Below are positions 16,723-26,747 of a DNA stretch of 51,820 bases, in pieces. Under the pieces are notes generated by a model, which saw nothing but the letters and a program-made list of their open reading frames with translations, did not search any database and was not told the origin of the DNA. A program made the translations under genes and the position numbers. Origin of the DNA: UBA4655 sp964585575 (GTDB lineage Bacteria; Planctomycetota; Planctomycetia; Pirellulales; UBA1268); assembly GCA_964585575.1 (NCBI GenBank), contig CAZPEM010000006.1:1-51820 (forward strand). Direction: 5' to 3'. Numbering within the stretch: position 1 is the first letter of the stretch; each line of letters opens with the position of its first letter.

Positions 16723-17553
16723 ATGCCGGCATTCTTGAGAGTCGCCGCCGTTTCCGATCTCGCCGACCCGGGAAAGATGCTCGTCGAGGTCGATGGCGAT
16801 CTGGTCGCCCTCTTCCATGTCGCCGGCAGGTTTCACGCGATTGACGACGTCTGCACGCACGACGGCGGGCCGCTCGTGGACGGTGAGCTGGCCGACCACA
16901 CGATCGCCTGCCCGAGGCACGGCGCGAAGTTCGACATCCGCACGGGCAGCGCCCTGACGATGCCGGCCGTGAGGCCGACCCGTAGCCACGAGGTGAAGGT
17001 CGAGGACGGGCAGGTCTACGTGCGGCTGCGGGAGCACGGGGCCGCGGATGGGCCTGCCGCCCATGCGATGCCCACGGCGGCTGCGGCCACCGCGGCCTCC
17101 GCGGCGGCAACGTCCGCGGCCAGCGATGTTTCGCCGACTGGCGGTGCTTCCACGGCCGGTGGCGTCGCCGCGGCTCCGGGCGGCCCGCCCGCATCCGGCA
17201 CGGCCGCGTCCGACGAGGGCCTGCTCGGCAAGCCGCTCTCCGAGGAGATCGTCCGCGAGATCCTCAAGGAGGTGAAGGATCCCGAGCTCTTCGTGAACAT
17301 CGTCGACCTCGGGCTCATCTACGGCGTGACGCTCGCGGCCGCCGTAGATGCGCCCTCGAAAAAGCAGATTTCGGTCGACATGACGATGACGAGCCCGGCA
17401 TGCCCGGCCGGTCCGCAACTCATCGCCGACACGAAGCGAGCGATCGGCCGCCACGCCGACGTCGCCGGCGTCGAGGTGCGGATCGTCATGGATCCTCCCT
17501 GGACGCCCGACCGCATGACCGAGGCCGCGCGGGACCAGCTCGGAATCTTCTAG
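16723..17553 (+). CDS. Rieske ferredoxin - SufT (MIP18/DUF59) fusion protein
   Basis: The 276-residue protein joins two domains. Residues 1-105 are a Rieske-type [2Fe-2S] ferredoxin with CTHDGGPL (Cys44, His46) and CPRHGAKFDIRTG (Cys63, His66). An Ala/Thr/Ser-rich linker of about 60 residues follows. Residues 170-276 are a MIP18/DUF59 domain with DPELFVNIVDLGLIY and the conserved cysteine in MTSPACPAG, as in SufT, an Fe-S maturation factor. The gene follows sufD, so a role in cluster assembly or transfer is likely, the Rieske half perhaps supplying an electron. Its stop shares a base with the next gene's GTG (TAGTG). I chose ATG 16723 because the Rieske fold begins there. Domains are certain; the combined role is inference. 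Confidence 0.88.
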   Translation: MPAFLRVAAVSDLADPGKMLVEVDGDLVALFHVAGRFHAIDDVCTHDGGPLVDGELADHTIACPRHGAKFDIRTGSALTMPAVRPTRSHEVKVEDGQVYVRLREHGAADGPAAHAMPTAAAATAASAAATSAASDVSPTGGASTAGGVAAAPGGPPASGTAASDEGLLGKPLSEEIVREILKEVKDPELFVNIVDLGLIYGVTLAAAVDAPSKKQISVDMTMTSPACPAGPQLIADTKRAIGRHADVAGVEVRIVMDPPWTPDRMTEAARDQLGIF

Positions 17554-18638
17554 TGCGGCTTGTCGCCTACGAGTGGTGCTCCTCCGGCGGCCTCTCCGGC
17601 CCGGACGCATCCCAAAACGGCGATGGACACGCGGTCGAGCGGCTCCTCCGCGAGGGACGGGCGATGCTCGAGGCGATCGCGGCAGACGCCGCCCGTGATG
17701 CGTCGCTCGATGTCACCGTCCTCATCGATGAGTCGATGCTCGATCGCCGCGAGCAGACAGCCGCGTGTTTGCCTCCATCCGCCCCGACATCGCCCCGCTC
17801 GGCGACACGTTGGGTGCCGGTTCAGCGGGGCTGCGAGATCGACACGCTGATCGCGGAGGCCCGCGGGGCCGACTGGACGATCGTCGTCGCGCCGGAGACC
17901 GACGGCATCCTCGCCGCGCGGGTGGGGGCCGTCCGGGCGGCGGGCGGCCGGGTGCTCGCGGCCCACGAGGAGTTCGTCGCGATCGCAGCCGACAAGCAGG
18001 CGACCATCGATTGCCTCGCGGCGGCGGGCGTGCCCGTGCCCGCCGGGCGGTCGCTCGCTCCGTTCGAGGCCCCGCCCGCTGGCTTTCGCCTGCCGGCCGT
18101 GCGGAAACACCGCGGCAGTGCAGGCGGCGACGGCCTAGTGATCCTGCGATCGGCGACCGTCGCCCCCTCGGAGGCCGCCTCGCGGCTCGAGTCGTTCGTC
18201 GCGGGAACACCCGTCGGCGTGGCCGTGCTCTGCGGGCCTGGCGGACTCTGGCCGATGCCCCCGATGCGTCAGCGGTTCTCCGAGGACGACTTCCCGCGGT
18301 ATCTCGGAAGCGCGCCGTGGGATGACCGTTCCGGCACCGAACGCGCGCGACGCCTCGCCGAACGGGCGGTCAGGGCCACGCTCCGGGCCGCGGCGAGCCG
18401 CGACGCCGCGGCCGGCACGGTCTTGGGATGGGTGGGAGTCGACATGATCCTCGGCGCGCGGGACGATGGCGTCGAGGATCGCGTGCTCGAGATCAACCCG
18501 CGGCTCACGACGTCGTTCCTCGGGTTGTCCGCCGCGCAGGAGGAGAGCCTCGTGGCGACGATGGTCGCGATCGCCGAGGGCCGCGGCGGTCATTCGGGTT
18601 TTGCTTGGAAACCGGGCATCGCCTTCTCGCTCGATTGA
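17553..18638 (+). CDS. mfnD: ATP-grasp ligase, MfnD-like (tyramine-glutamate ligase family)
   Basis: The 361-residue protein starts VRLVAYEWCSSGG, as ATP-grasp enzymes of the methanofuran and methylotroph C1 gene sets do. It contains the ATP-grasp core, including KQATIDCLAAAGVPVP, RKHRGSAGGDG and the metal-binding LEINPRLTTSFLG. In archaea MfnD ligates glutamate to tyramine during methanofuran synthesis; planctomycetes and methylotrophs carry homologs for an analogous C1 cofactor. The assignment is reinforced by the next two genes (MfnF- and MfnE-like). The GTG start overlaps the stop of the Rieske-SufT gene by one base, implying translational coupling. The exact substrate in this organism is inference. 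Confidence 0.75.
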   Translation: MRLVAYEWCSSGGLSGPDASQNGDGHAVERLLREGRAMLEAIAADAARDASLDVTVLIDESMLDRREQTAACLPPSAPTSPRSATRWVPVQRGCEIDTLIAEARGADWTIVVAPETDGILAARVGAVRAAGGRVLAAHEEFVAIAADKQATIDCLAAAGVPVPAGRSLAPFEAPPAGFRLPAVRKHRGSAGGDGLVILRSATVAPSEAASRLESFVAGTPVGVAVLCGPGGLWPMPPMRQRFSEDDFPRYLGSAPWDDRSGTERARRLAERAVRATLRAAASRDAAAGTVLGWVGVDMILGARDDGVEDRVLEINPRLTTSFLGLSAAQEESLVATMVAIAEGRGGHSGFAWKPGIAFSLD

Positions 18639-18655
18639 ACGCAGAGGATTCGTGA

Positions 18656-19672
18656 ATGTCCCGACGTGTGCTCGCCTTCGATGTCGGCGGTGCGGCGATC
18701 AAGGCGGCCGACGGCGAAGGCTGGTCGCTTTCCGAGCGGTTCGAGCTCTGGCGGAATTCTGAAGGGCTCGCGGAGTCCCTCGTGCGGGTCGCGCGGGCCC
18801 GCCGACCGGATTGGATCGTGGCGACGATGACGGGCGAGATCGCCGATTGCTATCCCTCGCGGGCCGTCGGCGTCGCGCGGATCGTCGAGGCGGTCGAGGC
18901 CGCCGCGGCCGCCGTGGAGTGTAACCTCGGCATCTACCTGGTCGATGGCTCGATCGTGCCGCCGTCGCAGGCGATCCGACGGCCGCTCGCCGCGGCCGCG
19001 GCCAACTGGCACGCCCTCGCACGGCTTGCGGCTCGACACGCCGACGCCGACACGGCCCTGCTCCTCGACGTCGGCTCGACGACGACCGACATCATCCCGA
19101 TCGAGGCCGGACGCCCCGCACCGGCCGCCACCGACGACGTCGGCCGGATGCGGTCGGGCGAGCTCGTCTACACGGGAGTCGAGAGGACGCCCATCGCGTC
19201 GATCGTCCGGTCGCTGCCCTGGCGGGGCGAGCGACGCCCGATCGCAAGCGAACGCTATGCCGATTCCCGCGACGCCTGGCTCCTGCTCGGAGGCCTGCCG
19301 GAAGACCGCGGGGACCGCGGCACCGCCGACGGCCGCCCCGCCACGAAGGAGCACGCCCGCGAACGGCTCGCCCGCATGCTGCTCCTCGATCCCCACGCCT
19401 TCACGTTCGACGACGCGATCGTCGCCGCGGCCTTCTGTGCCGAGGCGCAGGCCCGCAAGGTTGCAGTCGGCCTGCGACGGGCGACGCTCGGCAGGCCCCG
19501 ACCCGAGGCGATCGTCCTCTCCGGCCACGGCCTGGCGCTCGCCCGGCGGGCGGTCGAACTGGCCGGAATCCACGGCCGCGTCGTGTCGCTCGACGAGTCG
19601 CTCGGTGCCGCGATCTCCCGGGTCGCTCCGGCCCACGCGGTCGCGCTCGTCGCGGTTGGAGCGATTCGATGA
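18656..19672 (+). CDS. mfnF: MfnF-like C1-cofactor synthesis protein (hydantoinase/oxoprolinase-type ASKHA fold)
   Basis: The 338-residue protein has the ASKHA actin-like fold of the H4MPT-linked C1 transfer family: first phosphate loop FDVGGAAIKAA near the N-terminus, second loop LLDVGSTTTDIIPI at about 137-150, then VVYTG-type sequence (LVYTGVERTP) and a C-terminal adenosine-site-like LSGHG. In methanogens MfnF couples the aminomethylfuran phosphate to glutamyl-tyramine. Agagg lies before the ATG. It follows mfnD by 17 bases and overlaps mfnE by four (ATGA). The three adjacent genes make a coherent methanofuran-type tail-synthesis set; the activity itself is inferred from family. Confidence 0.78.
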   Translation: MSRRVLAFDVGGAAIKAADGEGWSLSERFELWRNSEGLAESLVRVARARRPDWIVATMTGEIADCYPSRAVGVARIVEAVEAAAAAVECNLGIYLVDGSIVPPSQAIRRPLAAAAANWHALARLAARHADADTALLLDVGSTTTDIIPIEAGRPAPAATDDVGRMRSGELVYTGVERTPIASIVRSLPWRGERRPIASERYADSRDAWLLLGGLPEDRGDRGTADGRPATKEHARERLARMLLLDPHAFTFDDAIVAAAFCAEAQARKVAVGLRRATLGRPRPEAIVLSGHGLALARRAVELAGIHGRVVSLDESLGAAISRVAPAHAVALVAVGAIR

Positions 19673-20361
19673 ACGACGTCGGAACCGGACCGAACGCCGC
19701 GGCCTGGCGGCGGGGCATCCTGCGAGCCGGGGAGTCTCACGGGTCGATCGTGGTCAAATTCGGCGGCAGTCTCCTCGCGAGAGACGACTGGCCGGAGCTG
19801 CTGCGGTCGCTGTCGCAATCGTGCGGGAACACACCCCTGTCGATCGTCGTCGGGGGCGGCGCGACGGTCGACTCGATCCGTCGCATCGATGACGCCGCCG
19901 GCCTCGATGCCGCGGTCTCCCACCGTCTCGCGATCGACGCGATGCGAATCACCGCGAGGCTCGTCTGCGAAACGACCGGCTGCCCGCTCGCCGCCGATCC
20001 TCCGACGGCCGCGTCTCCCTGCGTGATCGACGTGCCGGCATGGCTCGATACGGCCGGCCGGTTTGCGAGGCTTCCCGTGGGATGGCACGTGACGAGCGAT
20101 TCGATCGCCGCGTTCATCGCGGCCGAGACCGGCAGCGACCTGCTTCTTGCGAAGAGCATTCCGCCACCGAAGAATCCGTCGGCAGGCTGGGTCGACGACT
20201 GGTTCACGACCGCCGCGAGCGGCGTCGGACGGATCGAGTGGGCCGCGCCGGTCAGTCCCACCACCAGCCGGCGGCAGGCCGGCCGGCGAGCGATTCAAGC
20301 CGCGGCTTCGCCGCATCGGGGCTCTCGGACGACTTCGAGACGATCTCCCACGGCTGAATGA
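19669..20361 (+). CDS. mfnE: MfnE-like amino acid kinase family protein
   Basis: The 230-residue protein belongs to the amino acid kinase superfamily, with VVKFGGSLL (residues 28-36) and IVVGGGATVD (59-68). Its best fit, from the neighbours, is MfnE, which phosphorylates aminomethylfuran phosphate in methanofuran synthesis. The start overlaps mfnF by four bases. The last 37 or so residues, rich in R/S/T, are encoded opposite the 3' end of the convergent DUF1598 gene (110-bp overlap) and look non-conserved. The real fold probably ends near 20250. The frame may run on by loss of an earlier stop. Confidence 0.7.
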   Translation: MNDVGTGPNAAAWRRGILRAGESHGSIVVKFGGSLLARDDWPELLRSLSQSCGNTPLSIVVGGGATVDSIRRIDDAAGLDAAVSHRLAIDAMRITARLVCETTGCPLAADPPTAASPCVIDVPAWLDTAGRFARLPVGWHVTSDSIAAFIAAETGSDLLLAKSIPPPKNPSAGWVDDWFTTAASGVGRIEWAAPVSPTTSRRQAGRRAIQAAASPHRGSRTTSRRSPTAE

Positions 20362-21661
20362 GCACGCCGCCGGAGGCACTGAGCACCCAGCGACCGCCCT
20401 TCTTCATGCCGGTGGCCACGGTCTGAACCTTCGAGGGAACCGCGTACTTCGCGAGCGCGAGCTTCGCCGGGTCCTTCAGGATCGACAGGTCGATGCCGGC
20501 CCGGGCGTCGAGCTGTCTGCCGTGGATGAGGGCCGCCACGACCGCGAGATCGATGCAGTTGTCGAGGTCACGAAAGATCGGGTGCTTCGCGCCGAGCTCG
20601 CCGTAGTTGGCCGAAAACCGCTCGCACCACTTGGCGGTCAACGCATCGGCCGGGGCGTTGCCCCGCTGCACGGCCTTGCCATCGAACGCGTCCGATTCGC
20701 TCAGGCACTTCATCGAGCGGCCCGGGAATTTCCAGGCAAGCTCGTCGGGATCCCGGATGAGCGGCTCGTACGCCGGCTCGAGCCAGAACCGGGGAAGCGC
20801 CGAGGTCGCCGCCCCGCCCTGCACCATCGAGAGGAAGCTTGGCACCTCGCGCACGCCCGAAGGTTCGAGCCCCATGCCGATCCGCTTGAGCTTGTAGTCC
20901 GCGGCGACGAGCACCTGGGCGAAACGACTGTCGGAGGGAACGCCGCCGACGCTCACGACCTGCATGCCGACGGCCTGCTCCATTCCCCGGAGGACCACGT
21001 TGGGGTCGGGGCCCATCGTGCCCTGTGCGGCGAGGAAGTTCTGCAGCTTCGCGATACCCTCCGGTGTGGGATCGATCGAGCACCGGATGCCGCCGTCCCT
21101 CGCCCGGTCGATCGACGCCATCGCGATGACGAAATCCTCGAGTCGCATGAGCGGCCTGCCGGAAGCCGCCGCGACGACGTTCCCCTGACCGTCGATGACT
21201 CCCTTGTCGGCCGGCCCGGCGAGCACGATGTCTTTTCGCTCGGGATCGACGAGCACGTACGAGATCCGCTCGAGACCGCCGAGGAGCAGCATGTCCACGA
21301 GATCGGCCTCTGCCTGTTTCGCGGCCCCCTTCGGACCCTCCGCCTGGGCCACGGCAGTCTTCAGCCGCTCGCACAGCCGCGCGAGCGAAACCTTCCGCAG
21401 GACCGACTTCTCCCGGCCGGCGATCGCGCTTGCCGAGAGCAGTTGCCGCCGCTCCGCCGCGAGCGACTCCGAAGCCTTCGGCGCGACCGTCGTCACGATC
21501 CCGTCGGCGTCGATCGCAATTCCGCCGACGGCACCGAAGCCGCGGCCGAAGCCGCCGCGGCCCATGCCGCCCATGCCGCCGAACTGGGCTCTCGCCGGCC
21601 CGACGGCGACGAGGGAAACCACGATCGCAGAGAAGAGCGTGGCCGATCGAATGCTTCGCAT
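20252..21661 (-). CDS. DUF1598 family secreted protein
   Basis: The 469-residue protein starts with a signal peptide ending GPARAQ, followed by a Gly/Met/Arg-rich stretch (GGMGGMGRGGFGRG) and a large domain of the DUF1598 type, a family known mainly from planctomycetes. Recognisable parts are VDMLLLGGLERISYVLVDP, IDPTPEGIAKLQ, ADYKLKRIGMGLE and RFWLEPAYEPL. No catalytic motif is evident; the function is unknown. It is convergent with mfnE, overlapping it by 110 bp, and divergent from the sigma54 activator with only about 44 bases between the starts. Extracytoplasmic location is well supported. Confidence 0.85.
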   Translation of the reverse strand: MRSIRSATLFSAIVVSLVAVGPARAQFGGMGGMGRGGFGRGFGAVGGIAIDADGIVTTVAPKASESLAAERRQLLSASAIAGREKSVLRKVSLARLCERLKTAVAQAEGPKGAAKQAEADLVDMLLLGGLERISYVLVDPERKDIVLAGPADKGVIDGQGNVVAAASGRPLMRLEDFVIAMASIDRARDGGIRCSIDPTPEGIAKLQNFLAAQGTMGPDPNVVLRGMEQAVGMQVVSVGGVPSDSRFAQVLVAADYKLKRIGMGLEPSGVREVPSFLSMVQGGAATSALPRFWLEPAYEPLIRDPDELAWKFPGRSMKCLSESDAFDGKAVQRGNAPADALTAKWCERFSANYGELGAKHPIFRDLDNCIDLAVVAALIHGRQLDARAGIDLSILKDPAKLALAKYAVPSKVQTVATGMKKGGRWVLSASGGVLIQPWEIVSKSSESPDAAKPRLESLAGRPAAGWWWD

Positions 21662-21705
21662 GGTCTTATCGCTCCCAGTGTCACTGCGGGAAACACCTGG
21701 ATAGT

Positions 21706-23754
<2,049 letters not shown>

Positions 23755-23767
23755 AACGCAACCGGCG

Positions 23768-24265
23768 TCAGCCGTCGACGTCGATGCCGAACTCGCGGAG
23801 CCAGGCCGCCACCTCGGAGGGCGACTGCGGCTCCGGCGGCTTGCCGTCGGCCGGCCGACCGCGGCGGGCGTGGGCCGATCGTGTCTCGGCGAGCCAGCGG
23901 TCGCTTTCGATCGCGGTGCCCCGCCGCCGGCGGACCGCCGCCGCGATCCTCCGGTCGCTCGAGACGACCACGAGGCCCCCGGGGGAGTTGTCGGCCTCGA
24001 CGAGCTCCTCGATGAGCGAATCGGCGTCGGGATACTCCCGCGCGAAGAGCACCGAGAGCCCGCGATGCCGATACCGACCGGGAAGTCCGTTGGGCGCGTT
24101 GGCGGCGTCGAAGACGACGGTCGTCTTCGACGCCTCGTCGCCGAGGAGGTCGGCGAGCAGGTCGAGCAGCTTCAACCGCGACAGCTCGAACCCCCTCGCC
24201 CCCCGCTCGTTGCCGAACACGCCGGAGGCGTGGAGCAGGTTGTAGCCGTCGATGATGAGCGTCAT
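23768..24265 (-). CDS. NYN-domain (YacP-like) ribonuclease family protein
   Basis: The 165-residue protein starts TLIIDGYNLLHASG, the PIN-like NYN domain signature, and has the expected acidic residues downstream (TTVVFDAANAP, ADSLIEELVE, VVSSDRRI). NYN/YacP proteins are metal-dependent ribonucleases involved in RNA processing. The C-terminal 45 residues (Arg/Pro-rich, then PSEVAAWLREFGID) may contact a partner. ATG 24265 is chosen because the domain begins there. It is the third gene of the pyrB-pyrC unit, 26 bases after pyrC. Family is clear; the RNA target is unknown. Confidence 0.82.
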   Translation of the reverse strand: MTLIIDGYNLLHASGVFGNERGARGFELSRLKLLDLLADLLGDEASKTTVVFDAANAPNGLPGRYRHRGLSVLFAREYPDADSLIEELVEADNSPGGLVVVSSDRRIAAAVRRRRGTAIESDRWLAETRSAHARRGRPADGKPPEPQSPSEVAAWLREFGIDVDG

Positions 24266-24291
24266 GGATGGCGACCGCTCGTGCGCGATTG

Positions 24292-25587
24292 TCACGCGTT
24301 CGAAGCCAGCCGGTACTTCACCCGACCGCCGACGATCGTGGCGACGGCACGCCCCCGAAGCGTCCAGCGATCGAACGGCGTGTTCGCGCTCTTGGAGCGG
24401 AACGAAGCGGCATCGACCTGCCACTCCATCGCGGGGTCGATGAGCGTCACGTCGGCGACCGCGCCGGGGGCCAGCGTGCCGCGTTCGATGCCGAGGATCC
24501 TCGCGGGAAGGGTGCTCATCGCCTCGATGAGCCGGGGCCAGCCGATGCGGCCGCTGGCGACCAGCCGCGTGGCGGTGACGCCGAGCGCGGTCTCGAGGCC
24601 GACGATGCCGAAAGGCGCGCGGTCGAGCTCGAGCATCTTCTTCTCGCGGGCGTGCGGCGCGTGATCGGTCGCGATGCAGTCGATCGTGCCGTCGACGATG
24701 CCGCCGAGGATCGCCTCGACGTCGGCCGCCGTCCGGAGCGGAGGGCTCATCTTGAAATTCGAGTCGAAAGACCGCAGGCATTCGTCGGTGAGCGTGAAGT
24801 GGTGGGGGCAGGCCTCCGCCGTGACGCGAATCCCCTTCGCTTTCGCCGCCCGGACGAGCTCCACCCCTCCCGCCGTCGAGAGGTGCATGACGTGCAGCCG
24901 TCCACCGGTCACCTCCGCGAGCGCGACGTCGCGGCCGATCATCACATCCTCGGCCGCCGCGGGCATCCCGCCGAGGCCGAGCACGAGCGAGACGAGCCCT
25001 TCGTGCATCACTCCACCACGGGAGAGCTCGAGCACCTCCTCGTGGGCGAGGATCGGCTTGTCGAACATGCGGCAGTATTCGAGGGCCCGTCGCATGAGCT
25101 CCGCGTCGTAGACGGGCGCCCCGTCGTCGGTGAAGGCCACCGCCCCCGCCTCGACGAGCTGCCCGATGTCGGCGAGCTCCTTCCCCTCGCGGTTGCGGCT
25201 CACGCAGCCCACGACAAAGACGTTGCAGGCGTCGGCCCGGGCCGCCTTCTGGTGGATGAACTCCACGATGCCCTGCGTGTCGATCGGCGGCTCGGTGTTG
25301 GGGATGCAGGCGACGCTCGTGAATCCGCCGGCGACGGCCGAAGCGGTCCCGGTCTCGATCGTCTCGTCCTCCTCGCGGCCTGGCTCCCGCAGGTGCACGT
25401 GCATGTCGACGAGCCCGGGGGCGACGATGAGACCGGTCGCGTCGATCGAGTCGTCGGCCCGTCCCTTGCCTGCGGCCTGCGGCCCGACCCCCGCGACGAC
25501 GCCGTCGCGAAGAAACAGGTCGGCGACGACGTCGATCCCCTGGGAGGGATCGATCACGCGGCCTCCGCGGATGGCGAGCGTTCCCAT
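24292..25587 (-). CDS. pyrC: Dihydroorotase
   Basis: Dihydroorotase closes carbamoyl aspartate to dihydroorotate in pyrimidine synthesis. The 431-residue protein is of the long, class I type: metal ligands HVHLREPG near residue 60, the conserved NTEPPIDT, HEE and VMHLSTAGG histidines in the middle, and CIATDHAPHAREKK near 300. Its ATG (25587) overlaps the pyrB stop by one base, so the two are translated together. With pyrB beside it, it may assemble into an ATCase-DHOase complex as class I enzymes do. Identity is secure. Confidence 0.96.
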   Translation of the reverse strand: MGTLAIRGGRVIDPSQGIDVVADLFLRDGVVAGVGPQAAGKGRADDSIDATGLIVAPGLVDMHVHLREPGREEDETIETGTASAVAGGFTSVACIPNTEPPIDTQGIVEFIHQKAARADACNVFVVGCVSRNREGKELADIGQLVEAGAVAFTDDGAPVYDAELMRRALEYCRMFDKPILAHEEVLELSRGGVMHEGLVSLVLGLGGMPAAAEDVMIGRDVALAEVTGGRLHVMHLSTAGGVELVRAAKAKGIRVTAEACPHHFTLTDECLRSFDSNFKMSPPLRTAADVEAILGGIVDGTIDCIATDHAPHAREKKMLELDRAPFGIVGLETALGVTATRLVASGRIGWPRLIEAMSTLPARILGIERGTLAPGAVADVTLIDPAMEWQVDAASFRSKSANTPFDRWTLRGRAVATIVGGRVKYRLASNA

Positions 25588-26555
25588 CAGGCTGCCCCCT
25601 CCCGACGACCGCAGGTGAGCCAGAGCACCGCCATCCTCACCGCCAGCCCATTCGTGACCTGGTCGAGGATCAGCGACTGCTCGCAGTCGGCCACGTCGGC
25701 CGTGACCTCGACACCCCTGTTGATGGGCCCCGGGGCGAGGATGAGCAGGTCTTTCCGGGCACGCCGCAGCCGATCGCGGTCCATCGCGTAGAGGTGCGCG
25801 TATTCGCGGACGGACGGAAACGGCCGCGTCGACTGCCGCTCGAACTGGATCCGCAACAGATTGAGCACGTGGCAGCGGGGCAGGATCGCGTCCAAATCGT
25901 GCGAGACCTCGACGCCGATCTCCTGCCATCGCGGCGAGACGAGCGTCGGAGGGCCGCACAGGATCACGTGGGCGCCGAGCTTGATGAGCCCGTGGAGGTT
26001 CGAGCGGGCGGTGCGGCTGTGGGCGATGTCGCCGACGAGCCCGACGGTGATCCCGGAAAGGTCGCCGAGTCGTTCACGGATCGAGAAGATGTCGAGCAGC
26101 CCCTGCGTGGGATGCTCGTGGGGGCCGTCTCCGGCGTTGATCACGCCGACCTTGAGCTGCTGGGCGAGAAGGTGCGGTGTGCCGGGCGTCTGGTGCCGGA
26201 CGACGACGGCGTCGATCCCCATCGCCTCGAGGTTCTTCGCCGTGTCGATGAACGACTCCCCCTTCGAGAGGCTGCTGCCCGCCGCGGAGAAATCGACGAC
26301 GTCGGCCCCGAGCCGCCTCGCCGCGAGCGAGAAGCTCGTCCGCGTCCGTGTGGAGCTCTCAAAGAAGAGGTTGACGATCGTGGAGCCGGCGAGGACCGAA
26401 AGCTTCCTGCGGCAGCCGTCGGTCGCGGTCTTGAGCACGGCCGCCGTGTCGAGGATCGTCCGGATCTCCTCGGGCGTCAGACGCTCCAGATCGAGCAGGT
26501 GGCGATGCGGCCAGGCGGCGGGAACGGTCTCCGGCTCGATGATGGTCTGCGGCAT
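25587..26555 (-). CDS. pyrB: Aspartate carbamoyltransferase catalytic subunit
   Basis: PyrB joins carbamoyl phosphate and aspartate, the first committed step of pyrimidine synthesis. The 322-residue protein has the carbamoyl-phosphate loop FFESSTRTRTSF, the GSSLSKGES loop, and HPTQGLLDI. No PyrI regulatory subunit gene is nearby, as is usual when PyrB pairs with a class I dihydroorotase. I chose ATG 26555 because the upstream frame to 26657 encodes unconserved sequence. About 190 bases separate it from the divergent secreted-protein gene; no attenuator was recognised there. Confidence 0.96.
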   Translation of the reverse strand: MPQTIIEPETVPAAWPHRHLLDLERLTPEEIRTILDTAAVLKTATDGCRRKLSVLAGSTIVNLFFESSTRTRTSFSLAARRLGADVVDFSAAGSSLSKGESFIDTAKNLEAMGIDAVVVRHQTPGTPHLLAQQLKVGVINAGDGPHEHPTQGLLDIFSIRERLGDLSGITVGLVGDIAHSRTARSNLHGLIKLGAHVILCGPPTLVSPRWQEIGVEVSHDLDAILPRCHVLNLLRIQFERQSTRPFPSVREYAHLYAMDRDRLRRARKDLLILAPGPINRGVEVTADVADCEQSLILDQVTNGLAVRMAVLWLTCGRREGAA

Positions 26556-26747
26556 GTGCGGAAAAACGTCCCTGGAATCCCGATCGCCGGCGGAGATTCT
26601 ACCGCACGTCCCGAAACCTGCGACCGCCCCTCCCCCCAATCCGTTCCGAGGCGGCAAAACATGGGGATTTTAGGATTCCGTGAGGCCGGGCTGGCCTTGC
26701 CGCCGGAGATGCCGCCGCCTACTCTCCTCGACCTGGAGGCCAGAAGC

